NCBI GenBank assembly: GCA_020310875.1
Contig: CM035416.1
Coordinates: 72,484,983-72,548,982, forward strand
Length of the DNA: 64,000 bases
DNA from: Ceratopteris richardii
Taxonomy: Eukaryota > Streptophyta > Polypodiopsida > Polypodiales > Pteridaceae
Reading direction: 5' to 3'
How positions within the stretch are numbered: position 1 is the stretch's first letter; every line of letters starts with the position of its first letter. Shown piece after piece: positions 10,401 through 18,221 of the stretch. The notes beneath the pieces were generated by a model, which worked only from the letters and a program-made list of their open reading frames with translations, ran no database searches and was not told the DNA's origin. Both the position numbers and the translations under genes were made by a program.

Positions 10401-11232
10401 GAAACAGCTCTGGAAACAAGAGACCCGCCAGTGGATTAGGTTCGAAGATTTGGATCCGAGACTTAGCATTACCTTTGAGGAATGGACTCTTCTTCAAAGC
10501 AGGTGTTTAGCCTGGGACCGCTCTACTACCCGCCTTCTCTGCGGTCAAGATCCTCCTTGCTCGGAGGGCCTCAAATGGAGCAATGGTAAGAAACTGTCCA
10601 GAATCCCGAACTTCAAAGGGGAAGTGGATGTTCACCACACCCTTAACAAGAGATGGTGCCTTGCTTGGACCAAACTTCGGTGGGAGCTAAAATTCATGTC
10701 TCTTTGGCACCCCCTAATTGAGGTCAAAAAGTCCGTTCTCATGTGGCAGGTCTTGCATAAAGGAATCTGGACCAATGCAAGGGCTAACAAAATCTGTGGT
10801 GTGCCGCCATGGTGCAAGCGTTGTCATCGGTGCATCGAAGATTTAGCCCACCTGTTCTTTGACTGCCCCAAGTCCCGTGTTGTCTGGCATCACGTGTCCC
10901 GAGTTTTGAGAATTACGAGTCAAATCAACTGGCAACAAGTGATGTTGGGTGAGGCGATTGGATGCTCTTCGAGGCTATGGAATGCCATCAGAGGCGAGGC
11001 TCTCTGGAAGATTTGGAGAGAGCGCTGTGCCGTCAATTTCGACCAAACTCCTAAGGAATGGTCGATCGAGAAATCCTTGTTTCTCCTTGGTAAAAGAATC
11101 TCCCGAGTCAAGAGTTCACCACCGTTTAGACATCACTGTATTTATCTCCTGGAAAACAACAAGTTGAAACCCAAATGGGTCCCACATGAGGGTGATGGTA
11201 ATGTTATCCACCTCATTTGTAATGCCTTGTAG
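7408..11232 (+). CDS. LINE ORF2: endonuclease and reverse transcriptase, 1274 aa
   Basis: The enzyme that nicks the target and copies LINE RNA in place (target-primed reverse transcription). N-terminal EEP/APE-like endonuclease: N7 (SLNVRGL), E38 (CLQEVK), Y111-P113, G137-D138-F139-N140 and S225-D226-H227, so all expected catalytic positions are present. Reverse transcriptase: GKSPGPDGLTNEFF, IHKRGDKNKIENWRPIT, IKIDFDKAYDRLEWDF, RQGCPLAPLLFAI and the FADD catalytic box (about residues 696-699). Near the C terminus a zinc-finger-like CKRCHRCIEDLAHLFFDC matches the zf-RVT domain of plant LINEs. I see no RNase H domain. No internal stop across 1274 codons, the normal length for plant L1 ORF2, so it may be functional even though ORF1 is truncated. 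The start is the ATG overlapping the ORF1 stop. Confidence 0.95.
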   Translation: MKFTSLNVRGLSDPSRASILGQWFKDMCFAPDFICLQEVKIDGEDLQKRLKCISPNHLWFSTSHPRGTGGASIGISHALSNNVTSTFEGRNHRWIAASFGSPFQFTVVSIYAPNGETDRMDTWASLDSLSHNVLICGDFNMVESPEDRWNNKGKIIDGQEKEIWDKIKLHLDLVEVKDNQGFSWSNLQSGDSLRKARLDRCYIDQNTILQWGVPSISQHMDLTISDHYPITLSFKPIPMLQKAPWFQACQTSFSLPSVHQEISEVWTKAFAYGNEPAKCWRNAVERTRKILIRTQKAIRGIRKKRREMVYRRLSRLEEEVNKGKLHCQQGLLKIRGRLRLEEEVQRKNLQIFFKEWWAGKADKPTKEMCNILKRKQARDSIPLMVDNNGTECRTEMENRTIIVEHFTNLLGVSTPLSPHRRDSMATISRVAQTRIPQNLIALLDANISENEIIEVIDALPNGKSPGPDGLTNEFFKSFKLQVATPLRLVWQEALSFGALPECLNNGVIKLIHKRGDKNKIENWRPITMLQTGYKIIAKVIANRISCHLKSWLCEDQKGFIKGRSILEAIIDIWEGLAFAEESAQDLVFIKIDFDKAYDRLEWDFILQSLKDLGCSQKFTKMVSTLLGNASTRININGKLSEPIRLKRSIRQGCPLAPLLFAIASNGLSCLLKHHMDAGNLKGLSLPRNHGQMVVRLFADDMNAFVHNDINSIEMFWWCLHTFCMASGSKINHAKTAFRAISGPTPQLLVDRGCQVIPSGQVFRLLGIPMGFDISMEQRWNWVLSKLDSKLNQWKGMQVNLAGRAMVINTFMLSTIIYFISCWRPKEKDLAKVERICRNFLWTGDPNRRGVPKIKWETCISPKDSGGLGILDIAGLADKLVAKWLIKAWSNRESSWAKLLFRNTEDFTFVGLPGWKDIGILTLLFSPHPVCPKGSSLVCSLWKNWNKAKQFIRISDDWKWAAGIRQNDSIWFPISGIRGVDSWNLQTARRLWNKGFKEWKQLWKQETRQWIRFEDLDPRLSITFEEWTLLQSRCLAWDRSTTRLLCGQDPPCSEGLKWSNGKKLSRIPNFKGEVDVHHTLNKRWCLAWTKLRWELKFMSLWHPLIEVKKSVLMWQVLHKGIWTNARANKICGVPPWCKRCHRCIEDLAHLFFDCPKSRVVWHHVSRVLRITSQINWQQVMLGEAIGCSSRLWNAIRGEALWKIWRERCAVNFDQTPKEWSIEKSLFLLGKRISRVKSSPPFRHHCIYLLENNKLKPKWVPHEGDGNVIHLICNAL

Positions 11233-11361
11233 CTTGCTTGACTCCTCCCCTGCGTTGTGGGATTCGGGGGGTCCCATGGGCACTAGTCCCGTTCACTTGT
11301 AACTTTTTCTCTTTAATATAATTAAAGTCCGGGAGATTAGGCTAAGGCCGAACTTCCTTTA
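11233..11361 (+). other. LINE 3' UTR, shared with SINE tails
   Basis: Contains GGGTCCCATGGGCACTAG, then ATTAAAGTCCGGGAGATTAG and AAGGCCGAACTTCC just before the A tail. The same blocks end the SINE at 4521-4820 and the LINE fragment at 14632-14799. In LINE/SINE pairs this is the region recognised by the reverse transcriptase; that role here is inferred. Confidence 0.85.
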
Positions 11362-11376
11362 TAAAAAAAAAAAAAA

Positions 11377-11386
11377 AGACTACCAA
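11377..11386. repeat. LINE target-site duplication, right copy
   Basis: AGACTACCAA directly after the LINE A tail. Confidence 0.85.
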
Positions 11387-11605
11387 ATTCCAATGATGCT
11401 TTTGTATAGCGGCATTGGGCAAGCCATGAGAATCTCACCATATGCGTGAAAATGGAGTCTTCGTGGGAGCGGCCTCTTGGGCTTCTATGTAGGATGGCGT
11501 TTTCCACGTTCTTCAATTCCGAGATGGTTGCAAGTTGAGAGCTTTGCATTAAAAGAAAACTCTGTACAAAATACCAGTTGCCAACTTCACGCCTTAAATG
11601 ATTGA
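11387..11605 (+). pseudogene. 3' continuation of the interrupted host frame
   Basis: Reading on from the target duplication in the frame of 6377-6406 gives IPMMLLYSGIGQ and so on to a TGA at 11447-11449. The same frame is then open for a further 51 codons (KWSLRGSGLLGFYVGWRFPR region) to 11603. A single in-frame stop in an otherwise open 90-codon stretch is suggestive of a decayed gene but not proof. No family recognised. Confidence 0.3.
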
Positions 11606-11827
11606 AGCCGGATTGCCCCGTTGACTTGCAAAACTCTATTTGAGTTCGCTAGGCTTCTTGCACAGCTCGAAAATCACTTTTCTCAGCAGCGAAGCCATGG
11701 CTAACTCACTATGAGCTTCTCGGAGTACAGCGTAGACGGCTTGTATTTCTCATTCTGCACGAGGGGATTAGGTTGTTTGGGACGGCGGGCGTCAATTCCC
11801 GAGAGGGATCACTGGGTAGATAAGGAA

Positions 11828-11835
11828 ATTATAAG
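11828..11835 (+). promoter_or_regulatory. Candidate TATA box of the VQ gene
   Basis: ATTATAAG lies about 140 bp before the VQ start codon, a plausible position for a plant core promoter with a 5' leader of roughly 100 bases. Based only on sequence resemblance and spacing. Confidence 0.3.
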
Positions 11836-11972
11836 GGATTTGTAGGTTTTTCCAGGTTTAGGGTGTCTGTGTGTGTAGTTCAGATTCCATCGCTTGATGA
11901 TCGACGCTACACATTTCTGCTGATAATTCACAGATTTCTGTTACTCAATCTAGCGAGAAACAGACGAAGAAG

Positions 11973-12824
11973 ATGAAGAAAGATCTGTTGTGCTCGAAGA
12001 AGGAGCGGCCTGCCGGAAGGATGAAACCCGAGGCCGTTTCAGCCATAGCCAAGAACAAGGCGAAGAAGATTGCCGTCGCAACGGACGCTTCAACTGCGTT
12101 CACTTCGTCAACGGCTGAGCGGCTATTGCTTGGTTTGGTCGAGAAATCACATCCACTCATCATACAAGAGGTGAGCCCGTCCGTGATCCACGCGGACGTG
12201 TCGTCATTCATGCGCATCGTGCAGAGGCTAACGGGCTGCGAGTCGACGCGGCTGAGGTGCGAGCAGCTTCAGGAGGCTTGCGATCTGCATGTGCAGTTAC
12301 CATCGCCATGCAGTGCTGCCGCTGATGTTGTGTCTAGCCCGTGCAGCAGTGCGGCATCATACCCCGGACCCGCGAGTAGTGCAGACTTGGGCGTCCTGGA
12401 CTCCATTGCGCACAGTGATGCAGACATGGTCCCCGACCACCGGCGAGACGTTCCTGTCAAGATTGTACCTTGCGAGCACAAAGCTCGACTCGGAGGAATC
12501 AGCATGCTTGGGCAACCTGCACCATACACCATAGATCCTCTCCTCCAGGCAGATCTTCCTTGGCCTAGTTCTTCTGCTGACACTAATGATGCAGGCAGCG
12601 GGTTCAACTCCATCGACAATGAGCATCGAACTGTTTTCAATTCGGAGATGCTCTCTTCATTTCCGAACGACAGCTATGGAAGCTTTTTGTCTGATCCTGC
12701 CTCAGCAACGGATGATCAGCTTGCATCCACATCTGAATCCTACTTCGAGAACTTGCTTTGCTCTTACGATCAGGATTCATGTTGTACATTCACTACCTCT
12801 TTTCTCTCTGAAGACGTCTTCTGA
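11973..12824 (+). CDS. VQ-motif-containing protein, 283 aa
   Basis: A plant nuclear regulator: VQ proteins bind WRKY transcription factors and some are MAP-kinase substrates, acting in defence, seed and stress responses. The defining motif FxxxVQxLTG is present as FMRIVQRLTG (residues 79-88), preceded by the family-typical HPLIIQEVSPSVIHADVSSF-like stretch, with a Ser-Pro at 68-69 that could be phosphorylated. The N terminus is rich in Lys/Arg (KKDLLCSKKERPAGR and KNKAKK), a likely nuclear signal. The C-terminal two thirds is Ser/Asp-rich and probably disordered, ending SFLSEDVF. It is one uninterrupted exon, as is usual for VQ genes, and noticeably more GC-rich than its surroundings. The ATG at 11973 is the first in a long frame and gives a normal family length. 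Which VQ subgroup it belongs to I cannot say. Confidence 0.93.
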   Translation: MKKDLLCSKKERPAGRMKPEAVSAIAKNKAKKIAVATDASTAFTSSTAERLLLGLVEKSHPLIIQEVSPSVIHADVSSFMRIVQRLTGCESTRLRCEQLQEACDLHVQLPSPCSAAADVVSSPCSSAASYPGPASSADLGVLDSIAHSDADMVPDHRRDVPVKIVPCEHKARLGGISMLGQPAPYTIDPLLQADLPWPSSSADTNDAGSGFNSIDNEHRTVFNSEMLSSFPNDSYGSFLSDPASATDDQLASTSESYFENLLCSYDQDSCCTFTTSFLSEDVF

Positions 12825-12903
12825 TTGTTTTTCACTAGCGGTGCTTCCATAATTTCTAGTGATCTAAATCTTACTCGAATTGGAGTGGAATCGCATATCC
12901 TCT

Positions 12904-12962
<59 letters not shown>
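12904..12962 (+). repeat. Compound CA/GA microsatellite in the VQ 3' UTR
   Basis: (CA)n at about 12904-12918 runs directly into (GA)n to about 12962, beginning some 80 bp after the VQ stop codon and therefore probably transcribed. Confidence 0.95.
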
Positions 12963-12964
<2 letters not shown>

Positions 12965-13196
12965 AGGAGAATCATCCCTACATAGGCCTGATGTTTTAAC
13001 TCTAATTGTTAGTGCACAAATTTTCTTGCCTCACTGCGTTTAGTTTCCAGTTCAATAGTAACAATCATATTATGTTATGATGTCTTTGAGGAAGACATAG
13101 TAGTTGCCGAAGCCAAGTTCTGTGATCATGTGAGGGATGCTTTATGCATTTCCTAAACTTGAAGATCTGACATGTAATTTGTGATCTACTTCGGTA

Positions 13197-13202
13197 AATA
13201 AA
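13197..13202 (+). terminator. Candidate poly(A) signal of the VQ gene
   Basis: AATAAA about 370 bp after the stop codon in AT-rich sequence. Plausible as a plant polyadenylation signal, but plant signals are loose and others could serve. Confidence 0.3.
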
Positions 13203-14195
13203 TTCTCTATTCACATCTCAAAAATAGTTCTCGAGCATTGTTGTAGTCTTAGGCAAAGCTGCACTTCCTCTCCAAGCTCAAGAAGACTTTGTGTAGCCAT
13301 AGGAATGGAGTAACTCACGATCAGAGATTGATAATTGGTAACGAAGATAGGCTAAGAGATGACTATCAGAGATTTACTTAAAGCTCATCCATTGGCTAGA
13401 ATATTAAAGTAAATCTGATCTCTTGCTGTAAAACAGAAGATTTGAAGCAAAGCTATCGAAGACACAAACAATTCATTCCACTATATAGGGATAATCATGA
13501 GAATTGTTGTGTCAAGTAGCATGCTATAGAAAAAGTCTGATAATCAAAGAGCAAAATCTGTTAAAATATCCTTTTGTTGATTGCTAAATTAGCATAATAA
13601 ATCATATGAATTGAAGCATTTATGTTTCAGATTGTCAGACTTTGGAGTCTGATGTAATTCTTTCAGCGAGATCGAGTTAGATCAACCAGGCCAATCGAGT
13701 TCTTATAATCCTCTAAACAAATGCTCCTTTGGACAAAGTTCATGATCAAAATACTGGAAAGGTACATTTCTGTTGAATCAATCCTTTCATATGCTCTCCA
13801 ATTCACAGAGTGGTGACTCTATCCAAAAATTAAAGTAAACTTGTATATTTATGGATTCAAGTATTCATGTGATCAATGAGAAGGCATTATTATGCCGGTA
13901 CATTTTTGTTCCGAGTATCAGAATACATCATTAAGCCGGTACATTTTTGTTCCGAGGGCAGTGGTTAGACTCAATACATAATGAACCTGGAACACTTGGT
14001 CTTTTCAAACACAGAATAAAATCTTCCTATGTGATAGCACAAAGTATGCGGCTACTCTGTCTGAACGCAACCTAAACTCACTTGTGTTGGTTTTCACCAA
14101 AAAGTATAGGTCAGATAGGATGCTGAACTTTGTTTTGGCGGAGTCCCTTATCTTCTTTCAATGCACTCAAACAATCTCTCCCTTCTCACATTAAC
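13203..14195. other. Intergenic, with one exact 22-bp repeat pair
   Basis: No gene recognised. gccggtacatttttgttccg plus 'ag' occurs at 13894-13915 and again at 13935-13956, 41 bp apart, with different sequence between. Otherwise AT-rich and featureless. Confidence 0.6.
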
Positions 14196-14251
14196 TCAAA
14201 CGTTTTCCATCCTTCTCTATCACTCAAACGTTTTCCATCCTTCTCTATCAC
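14196..14251 (+). repeat. 28-bp perfect tandem duplication
   Basis: The unit starts tcaaacgttttccatccttc and runs 28 bp, at 14196-14223 and 14224-14251, with no differences. Confidence 0.95.
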
Positions 14252-14287
14252 TTCATGCAATTCTTTATCATGCAAGCATAACCATGC

Positions 14288-14447
14288 TTTTTTTTTTTTT
14301 GTTTCGAGAGTACAATGAATTGGAAACACACTCACACATCCAACCGCGTAAGATAGAGGCACCCATCTTATGTCCTGCCAAGACTTGAACTCAGAACTTC
14401 CTCCCAAAGACTCAAAGCATCAAACCACTAAGTTATGCAAGCTCAGA
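14288..14447 (-). mobile_element. Short tRNA-derived SINE, second family (about 160 bp)
   Basis: On the minus strand: an A-box-like TAACTTAGTGG (14425-14435), a B-box-like GAGTTCAAGTCT (14381-14392), a short unrelated body and an A tail (T run 14288-14300). Flanked by an 11-bp duplication with one mismatch, cataaccatgc (14277-14287) and cataacgatgc (14448-14458). Its 3' body lacks the LINE-like tail of the SINE at 4521-4820, so it is a distinct family. Confidence 0.78.
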
Positions 14448-14549
14448 CATAACGATGCACGTTTACAGTGTTCTGCCCCCGATATTTTTGGTCACTCATT
14501 TTCCATACAATTTTTTATCAGCCCTCGCACTAATTTTCATATAACTCAA

Positions 14550-14631
14550 CAAAATATTGTTTGTCATCTTTTTAGCTCTCGCGTTCACACACAAGTCTAT
14601 ACATGCTCAATGAATCCCCCCTTTTTTTTTT
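14550..14631. repeat. About 80-bp target duplication, left copy
   Basis: Begins caaaatattgtttgtcatct and ends in a T run. Matches 14800-14881 with only one or two substitutions and small T- and C-run length differences. Confidence 0.85.
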
Positions 14632-14799
14632 AAATAAGGAAGTTCGACCTTGGCCTATTCTCCAGGATTTTAATTAAAATATAGAAGAAAAATTACAAAT
14701 GAATGAGACTAGTGTCCATGGGACCCCAAATCCCACAATGCAGGGACAAGATCGGTAAGGTAGAGGGCATTACAAATGAAACGGACAAATCTATCATCT
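14632..14799 (-). mobile_element. LINE 3' fragment (168 bp)
   Basis: The reverse complement aligns to the last part of the LINE at 11200-11361: TTTGTAATGCC, then TTGTGGGAT, GGGGTCCCATGG, CACTAGT, then AGGCCAAGGTCGAACTTCC and the A tail. It is extremely 5'-truncated. The flanks are a long, nearly perfect direct repeat (14550-14631 and 14800-14881). Confidence 0.85.
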
Positions 14800-14881
14800 C
14801 CAAAAAATTGTTTGTCATCTTTTTTAGCTCTCGCGTTCACACACAAGTCTATACATGCTCAATGAATCCCCCTTTTTTTTT
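14800..14881. repeat. About 80-bp target duplication, right copy
   Basis: Second copy of the long direct repeat flanking the LINE fragment. Much longer than the 7-20 bp usual for LINEs. Confidence 0.85.
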
Positions 14882-15111
14882 GTCTCTCTCCCTTTTCATC
14901 CGTTTTACATTCACTCCAAATAGTGTTTCTCTCTCGCACGTTTATAGATGCCTAAAGTGCAAGACCTATGTTTTCATTTAATGTTTTCTCAGATCATAGC
15001 AGCTTTGAATTAATATCTTATTACAAGGATGCATACGGATATTACACATCTTGACAAGTCAGTTCACACTAGCGCACATTTCGCATTGTCATTATGTTCT
15101 GTGTGTTTGTT

Positions 15112-15115
15112 TATA

Positions 15116-15191
<76 letters not shown>
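15112..15191. repeat. (TA)n microsatellite
   Basis: About 40 TA units with a single G interruption near 15121. The long open frames across it are artefacts of the dinucleotide repeat. Confidence 0.98.
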
Positions 15192-15193
<2 letters not shown>

Positions 15194-15474
15194 GCCTCCC
15201 TTGTTACTCAATGATATCATGAAAGTGGTAGCTCAAATTGAAGCCAATGAGAAGATCAACGAATATATACAACAAAAATGCAATGCAACACCATAACCAT
15301 AGGAAACTTACTCACAAATAAAGCACATTATCAAAAGAGTAAAATGACGATATATAACACAATGTGTATCATAAGCATCATAAGCACTAGAATGTGCAAT
15401 ATAAGCACACACAAAAGATGATCACTATTGTATAAATCATGGGACTAAAAGGTTTAATATATGGATTCTAAGGG
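15192..15474. other. AT-rich spacer
   Basis: Nothing recognisable. The left boundary of the possible LTR that follows is not clear. Confidence 0.4.
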
Positions 15475-17061
15475 TTAGATTGTGTCGTACATTAGCCTTG
15501 GTTTAGCCCTTGATTTAGCATTGGAACATGCTTGAAGCTTTGGGTTGAACCCTCGGATTTAGCCTTTGGGTTATTTATTCATATGAGCTCCCAATTGAAT
15601 GGTTGTGATCCTTAGGCTTGATGTATCCTAAGGTGTGGGAACCTCATACTTGGGGGAAGCTTCTCTAAGTGCCACCTCGTGATTTACATGAGAGAAGGTT
15701 CCTCATTTGGATTAGAAGGCATGTGATTGTCTTTGAGGAATTAGAAGGCATGTGAAGCTCCTTGGAAAAGTGGCCAAATTAGGGACACTTGGTTGGACAC
15801 TTCGATGAGCCCAAGGACATCTATCCCTAGAAGTATATATATGGTTGGATTTGGATAGGTAGATATGTAATTTCTCTAGTGATGTGGTTTGCTGGTTAGA
15901 ATTTCAAGTTAGTTGATATTTGTAGTTATTCTACATTGGTATTCAGAGCTGGTTTTATAATAGGAATTTGTAGATATTCTACATTGGTATTTGGAGCTAG
16001 GACTTGTTTTCGTTTTTATTCACATGGACTATGAGAAAATTTGATGCCTTGCATGAGGTTTCCACATGTGATATGAGGTGTGAATGCACTTGTAAAAAGA
16101 TAGCGTATAACCCTTCCCTAAGGGGAGAGGCCATGGCCAACAAAGAGCCTCCCCATGCCACCCGATGGATAGCCTAAGAAGGGGTGCCATCAACCATCCA
16201 TGCAACACACACATGTGAACAAACATGGACACAACACCCCATGGGTGATATAGATCTCTTAGCTGGTTTGTTTGATAAGGTGTTCTTCTTCACTTTTCCC
16301 TACAAAATCTCAAACCCCTTCCTCTAAAGAATCCCCCGAAAAGTTTGGTATGCCTAGTGGGTCTAGGCTAGTTGCCCATAGGGGAGGAAGCCAACTACAT
16401 CTTTCAAAAGTGAAGAAAAGGAGGCTCCAAAAGGTGTCAACACAACAAAAGCTCACAAAATGTGAAGAAGGAAGTGGCTCCATAAGGTCTTAATACATCA
16501 CTTTTGAGAGGTGACTCACTTTCTCCCTAGAACTTACCATAAAGCACAACATTAGGGGAAAAATGAACCCTGCATGGGCCTTGTAAGGATTCCTAATTTT
16601 AAGGGATTAAGCCTAATCTTGTTCTTGCTTGAGGGAACAAAGTGCATTTAATAGAGCACTTTTTAGTAGGCTGGACTAGGCTTTTTTTTAGGCCCAAGTA
16701 GGGTCATCTCTCTGTTCTGTAAAAGAAAGAGAGAGAGACTCCACTTTACACATCATCAAATCTGTCCATCTCTGTGAATAAAAAATGACTTTTTTTTGAA
16801 AAGTCACATATTTAGTTATTGCTTACTAAAAAGGGCCCATTTCTTAATATACATGTCAAAAGTTACTTTTTTATATGGATTTTTTAATAAAATCACCCAA
16901 AATACTTCTTTTTTCAAACATAGAATGGAAAACCTCACCCTGACCCATGCACATATCAAAAAAGTACTTTTCTCTATGTACAGATACTTCTTAGTCCATT
17001 ATACATGTTATTTTGATTCTCTTCTCTCTTTCTTTCTCTTACCATCTGGATAATTGCAGCC

Positions 17062-17441
17062 ATGGGGTACTCGAACAAGTTTCTCCAAGGAGAAGATGTA
17101 ACAGTAATGGAATCACTCACAAGGAATACTTTTGTCCATGAGATGACAATATTCATGTCCAAGTAGGTGGTCCATTCTTTTCTTGTAATCCAAGATCTAC
17201 TATTCATTTTAGTTTCCACGATTCATCTACAATTTTTCAGGAGGAAAAACACAATACCATCATTGGAAGCTCTTTCATGTGGAATGGGAGGACACAAACA
17301 TCACATTCTTCCAATGAGGTATATATTTTTCTTGATTTTCATATTTGCATAAGAATTAAACCAATATTTCCCTTGCATAGGTAATTCATCTGAGAAATAA
17401 GTGCTTCATCAACACCAAAGAAGCACTCTAAACTTTTAAAT
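17062..17441 (+). pseudogene. Possible spliced gene remnant (weak)
   Basis: A pyrimidine-rich tract and 'gcag' at 17055-17061 precede MGYSNKFLQGEDVTVMESLT, and a GTAGGT donor-like site lies at about 17164. A second block after 'atttttcag' (about 17240) ends AATGAG before gtatat, and a third follows 'ttgcatag' (about 17381). Blocks two and three join in one frame (NTIIGSSFMWNG and HLRNKCFINTKEAL), but the first does not join them in phase. No family recognised; it may be chance. Confidence 0.2.
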
Positions 17442-17712
17442 AGTTTCTCTTCTTCTCCTTCTTTTCAAAAGAATGACACCAATATTACACAATATGGATA
17501 GGCAAATGTGTGTCAAAAAAATTCTCCATGCTTATAGAAGCTATTCATTAGGAGGATGAATTATAAAGAGGACATGATTGATATTGCTACAGAATAGTTA
17601 CACATAAAAGAAAATATGCCTAGGTATGTTTAGCATACAACCATGACTAAGGAGTCAATGAACAAATCACATCCTTAGTTTATGAAGAACTCATGTACAT
17701 ATGCTTTTGTTT

Positions 17713-17775
17713 GTGCATCATAGATGAAGTGGATTCAACTACCCCTCAAGTGCATCATAGATGAAGTGGATTCAA
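17713..17775 (+). repeat. 26-bp direct repeat, period 37 bp
   Basis: gtgcatcatagatgaagtgg plus 'attcaa' at 17713-17738 and again at 17750-17775, identical. Confidence 0.9.
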
Positions 17776-18221
17776 ATGTCGAGAAGGAAGCTATTTACAA
17801 AAAGAAGGTAAGGCAACCTAGTGAAGAGGCTTCTTTTCCAATTCATGAAATTCTTGTAGGATGGATAAAAGAAATAGAAGAAAAAAAATTATATCCAAAA
17901 TGTGCCTACATATGACATAAGGACTGTGGAGTAAAGTTATGGGAGAGACAAAAGATGTAAACCAGGAAGAGCCTCAATAAAAATTGATGGAACATAACCC
18001 AATCAAGGAAACTGAGTTAAGCACGAGGGACAACCCTCGTCCCATACTAGATGCCACATGGTTATGGGATCATCTTGAATTGCTTTCAAAGGTAGCTTCT
18101 TTTATGGAAACTTATGTTGATGTATTTGCCTACCATTACAAGGATTTGGAAGGAGTGCTTGCAAGTTTTTGGAATAAAAAAAGCTTGCCAAAGAGGAGAG
18201 TCAGCCCAAAAAGGCTTTACG

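Larger units (their letters stand above)
6407..11376 (+). mobile_element. L1-type LINE, 5'-truncated, young
   Basis: The body runs from within ORF1 to an A tail of about 15 bases (11362-11376). Order: partial ORF1 (zinc-knuckle RNA-binding protein), ORF2 (endonuclease, reverse transcriptase, C-terminal zinc finger), then a 129-bp 3' UTR. It is flanked by a perfect 11-bp duplication aagactaccaa (6396-6406 and 11376-11386; the first one or two A's may belong to the tail). The sharp duplication and fully open ORF2 point to a recent insertion. As ORF1 lacks its N-terminal part and the 5' promoter is gone, this copy is not a complete element. Confidence 0.93.
15475..18200 (+). mobile_element. Degraded Ty3/gypsy-like element
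   Basis: A possible 5' LTR ends near 15932, with a TATA-like AGTATATATATGG at about 15828, followed by TTGGTATTCAGAGCT (about 15935), close to the initiator-Met tRNA primer-binding site; a second similar copy lies about 50 bp on. Far downstream, about 17990-18180, the translation ETELSTRDNPRPI and YVDVFAYHYKDLEG matches the linker just before gypsy reverse transcriptase (compare DMFAWSYKDLKG in the gypsy at 54.7 kb). Most of the interior is unrecognisable. Heavily broken and old; the ends are approximate. Confidence 0.5.

Noticed and set aside
12269-12640. Antisense gene opposite the VQ protein
   Set aside because: The open minus-strand frames follow from the GC-rich codon use of the VQ gene and have no motif.
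14381-14447. tRNA gene on the minus strand
   Set aside because: Same reasoning: it is the head of a 160-bp SINE with an A tail and flanking duplication.
15029-15296. Two overlapping coding frames of 61 and 81 codons
   Set aside because: They consist mainly of the (TA)n microsatellite translated as alternating Tyr and Ile.
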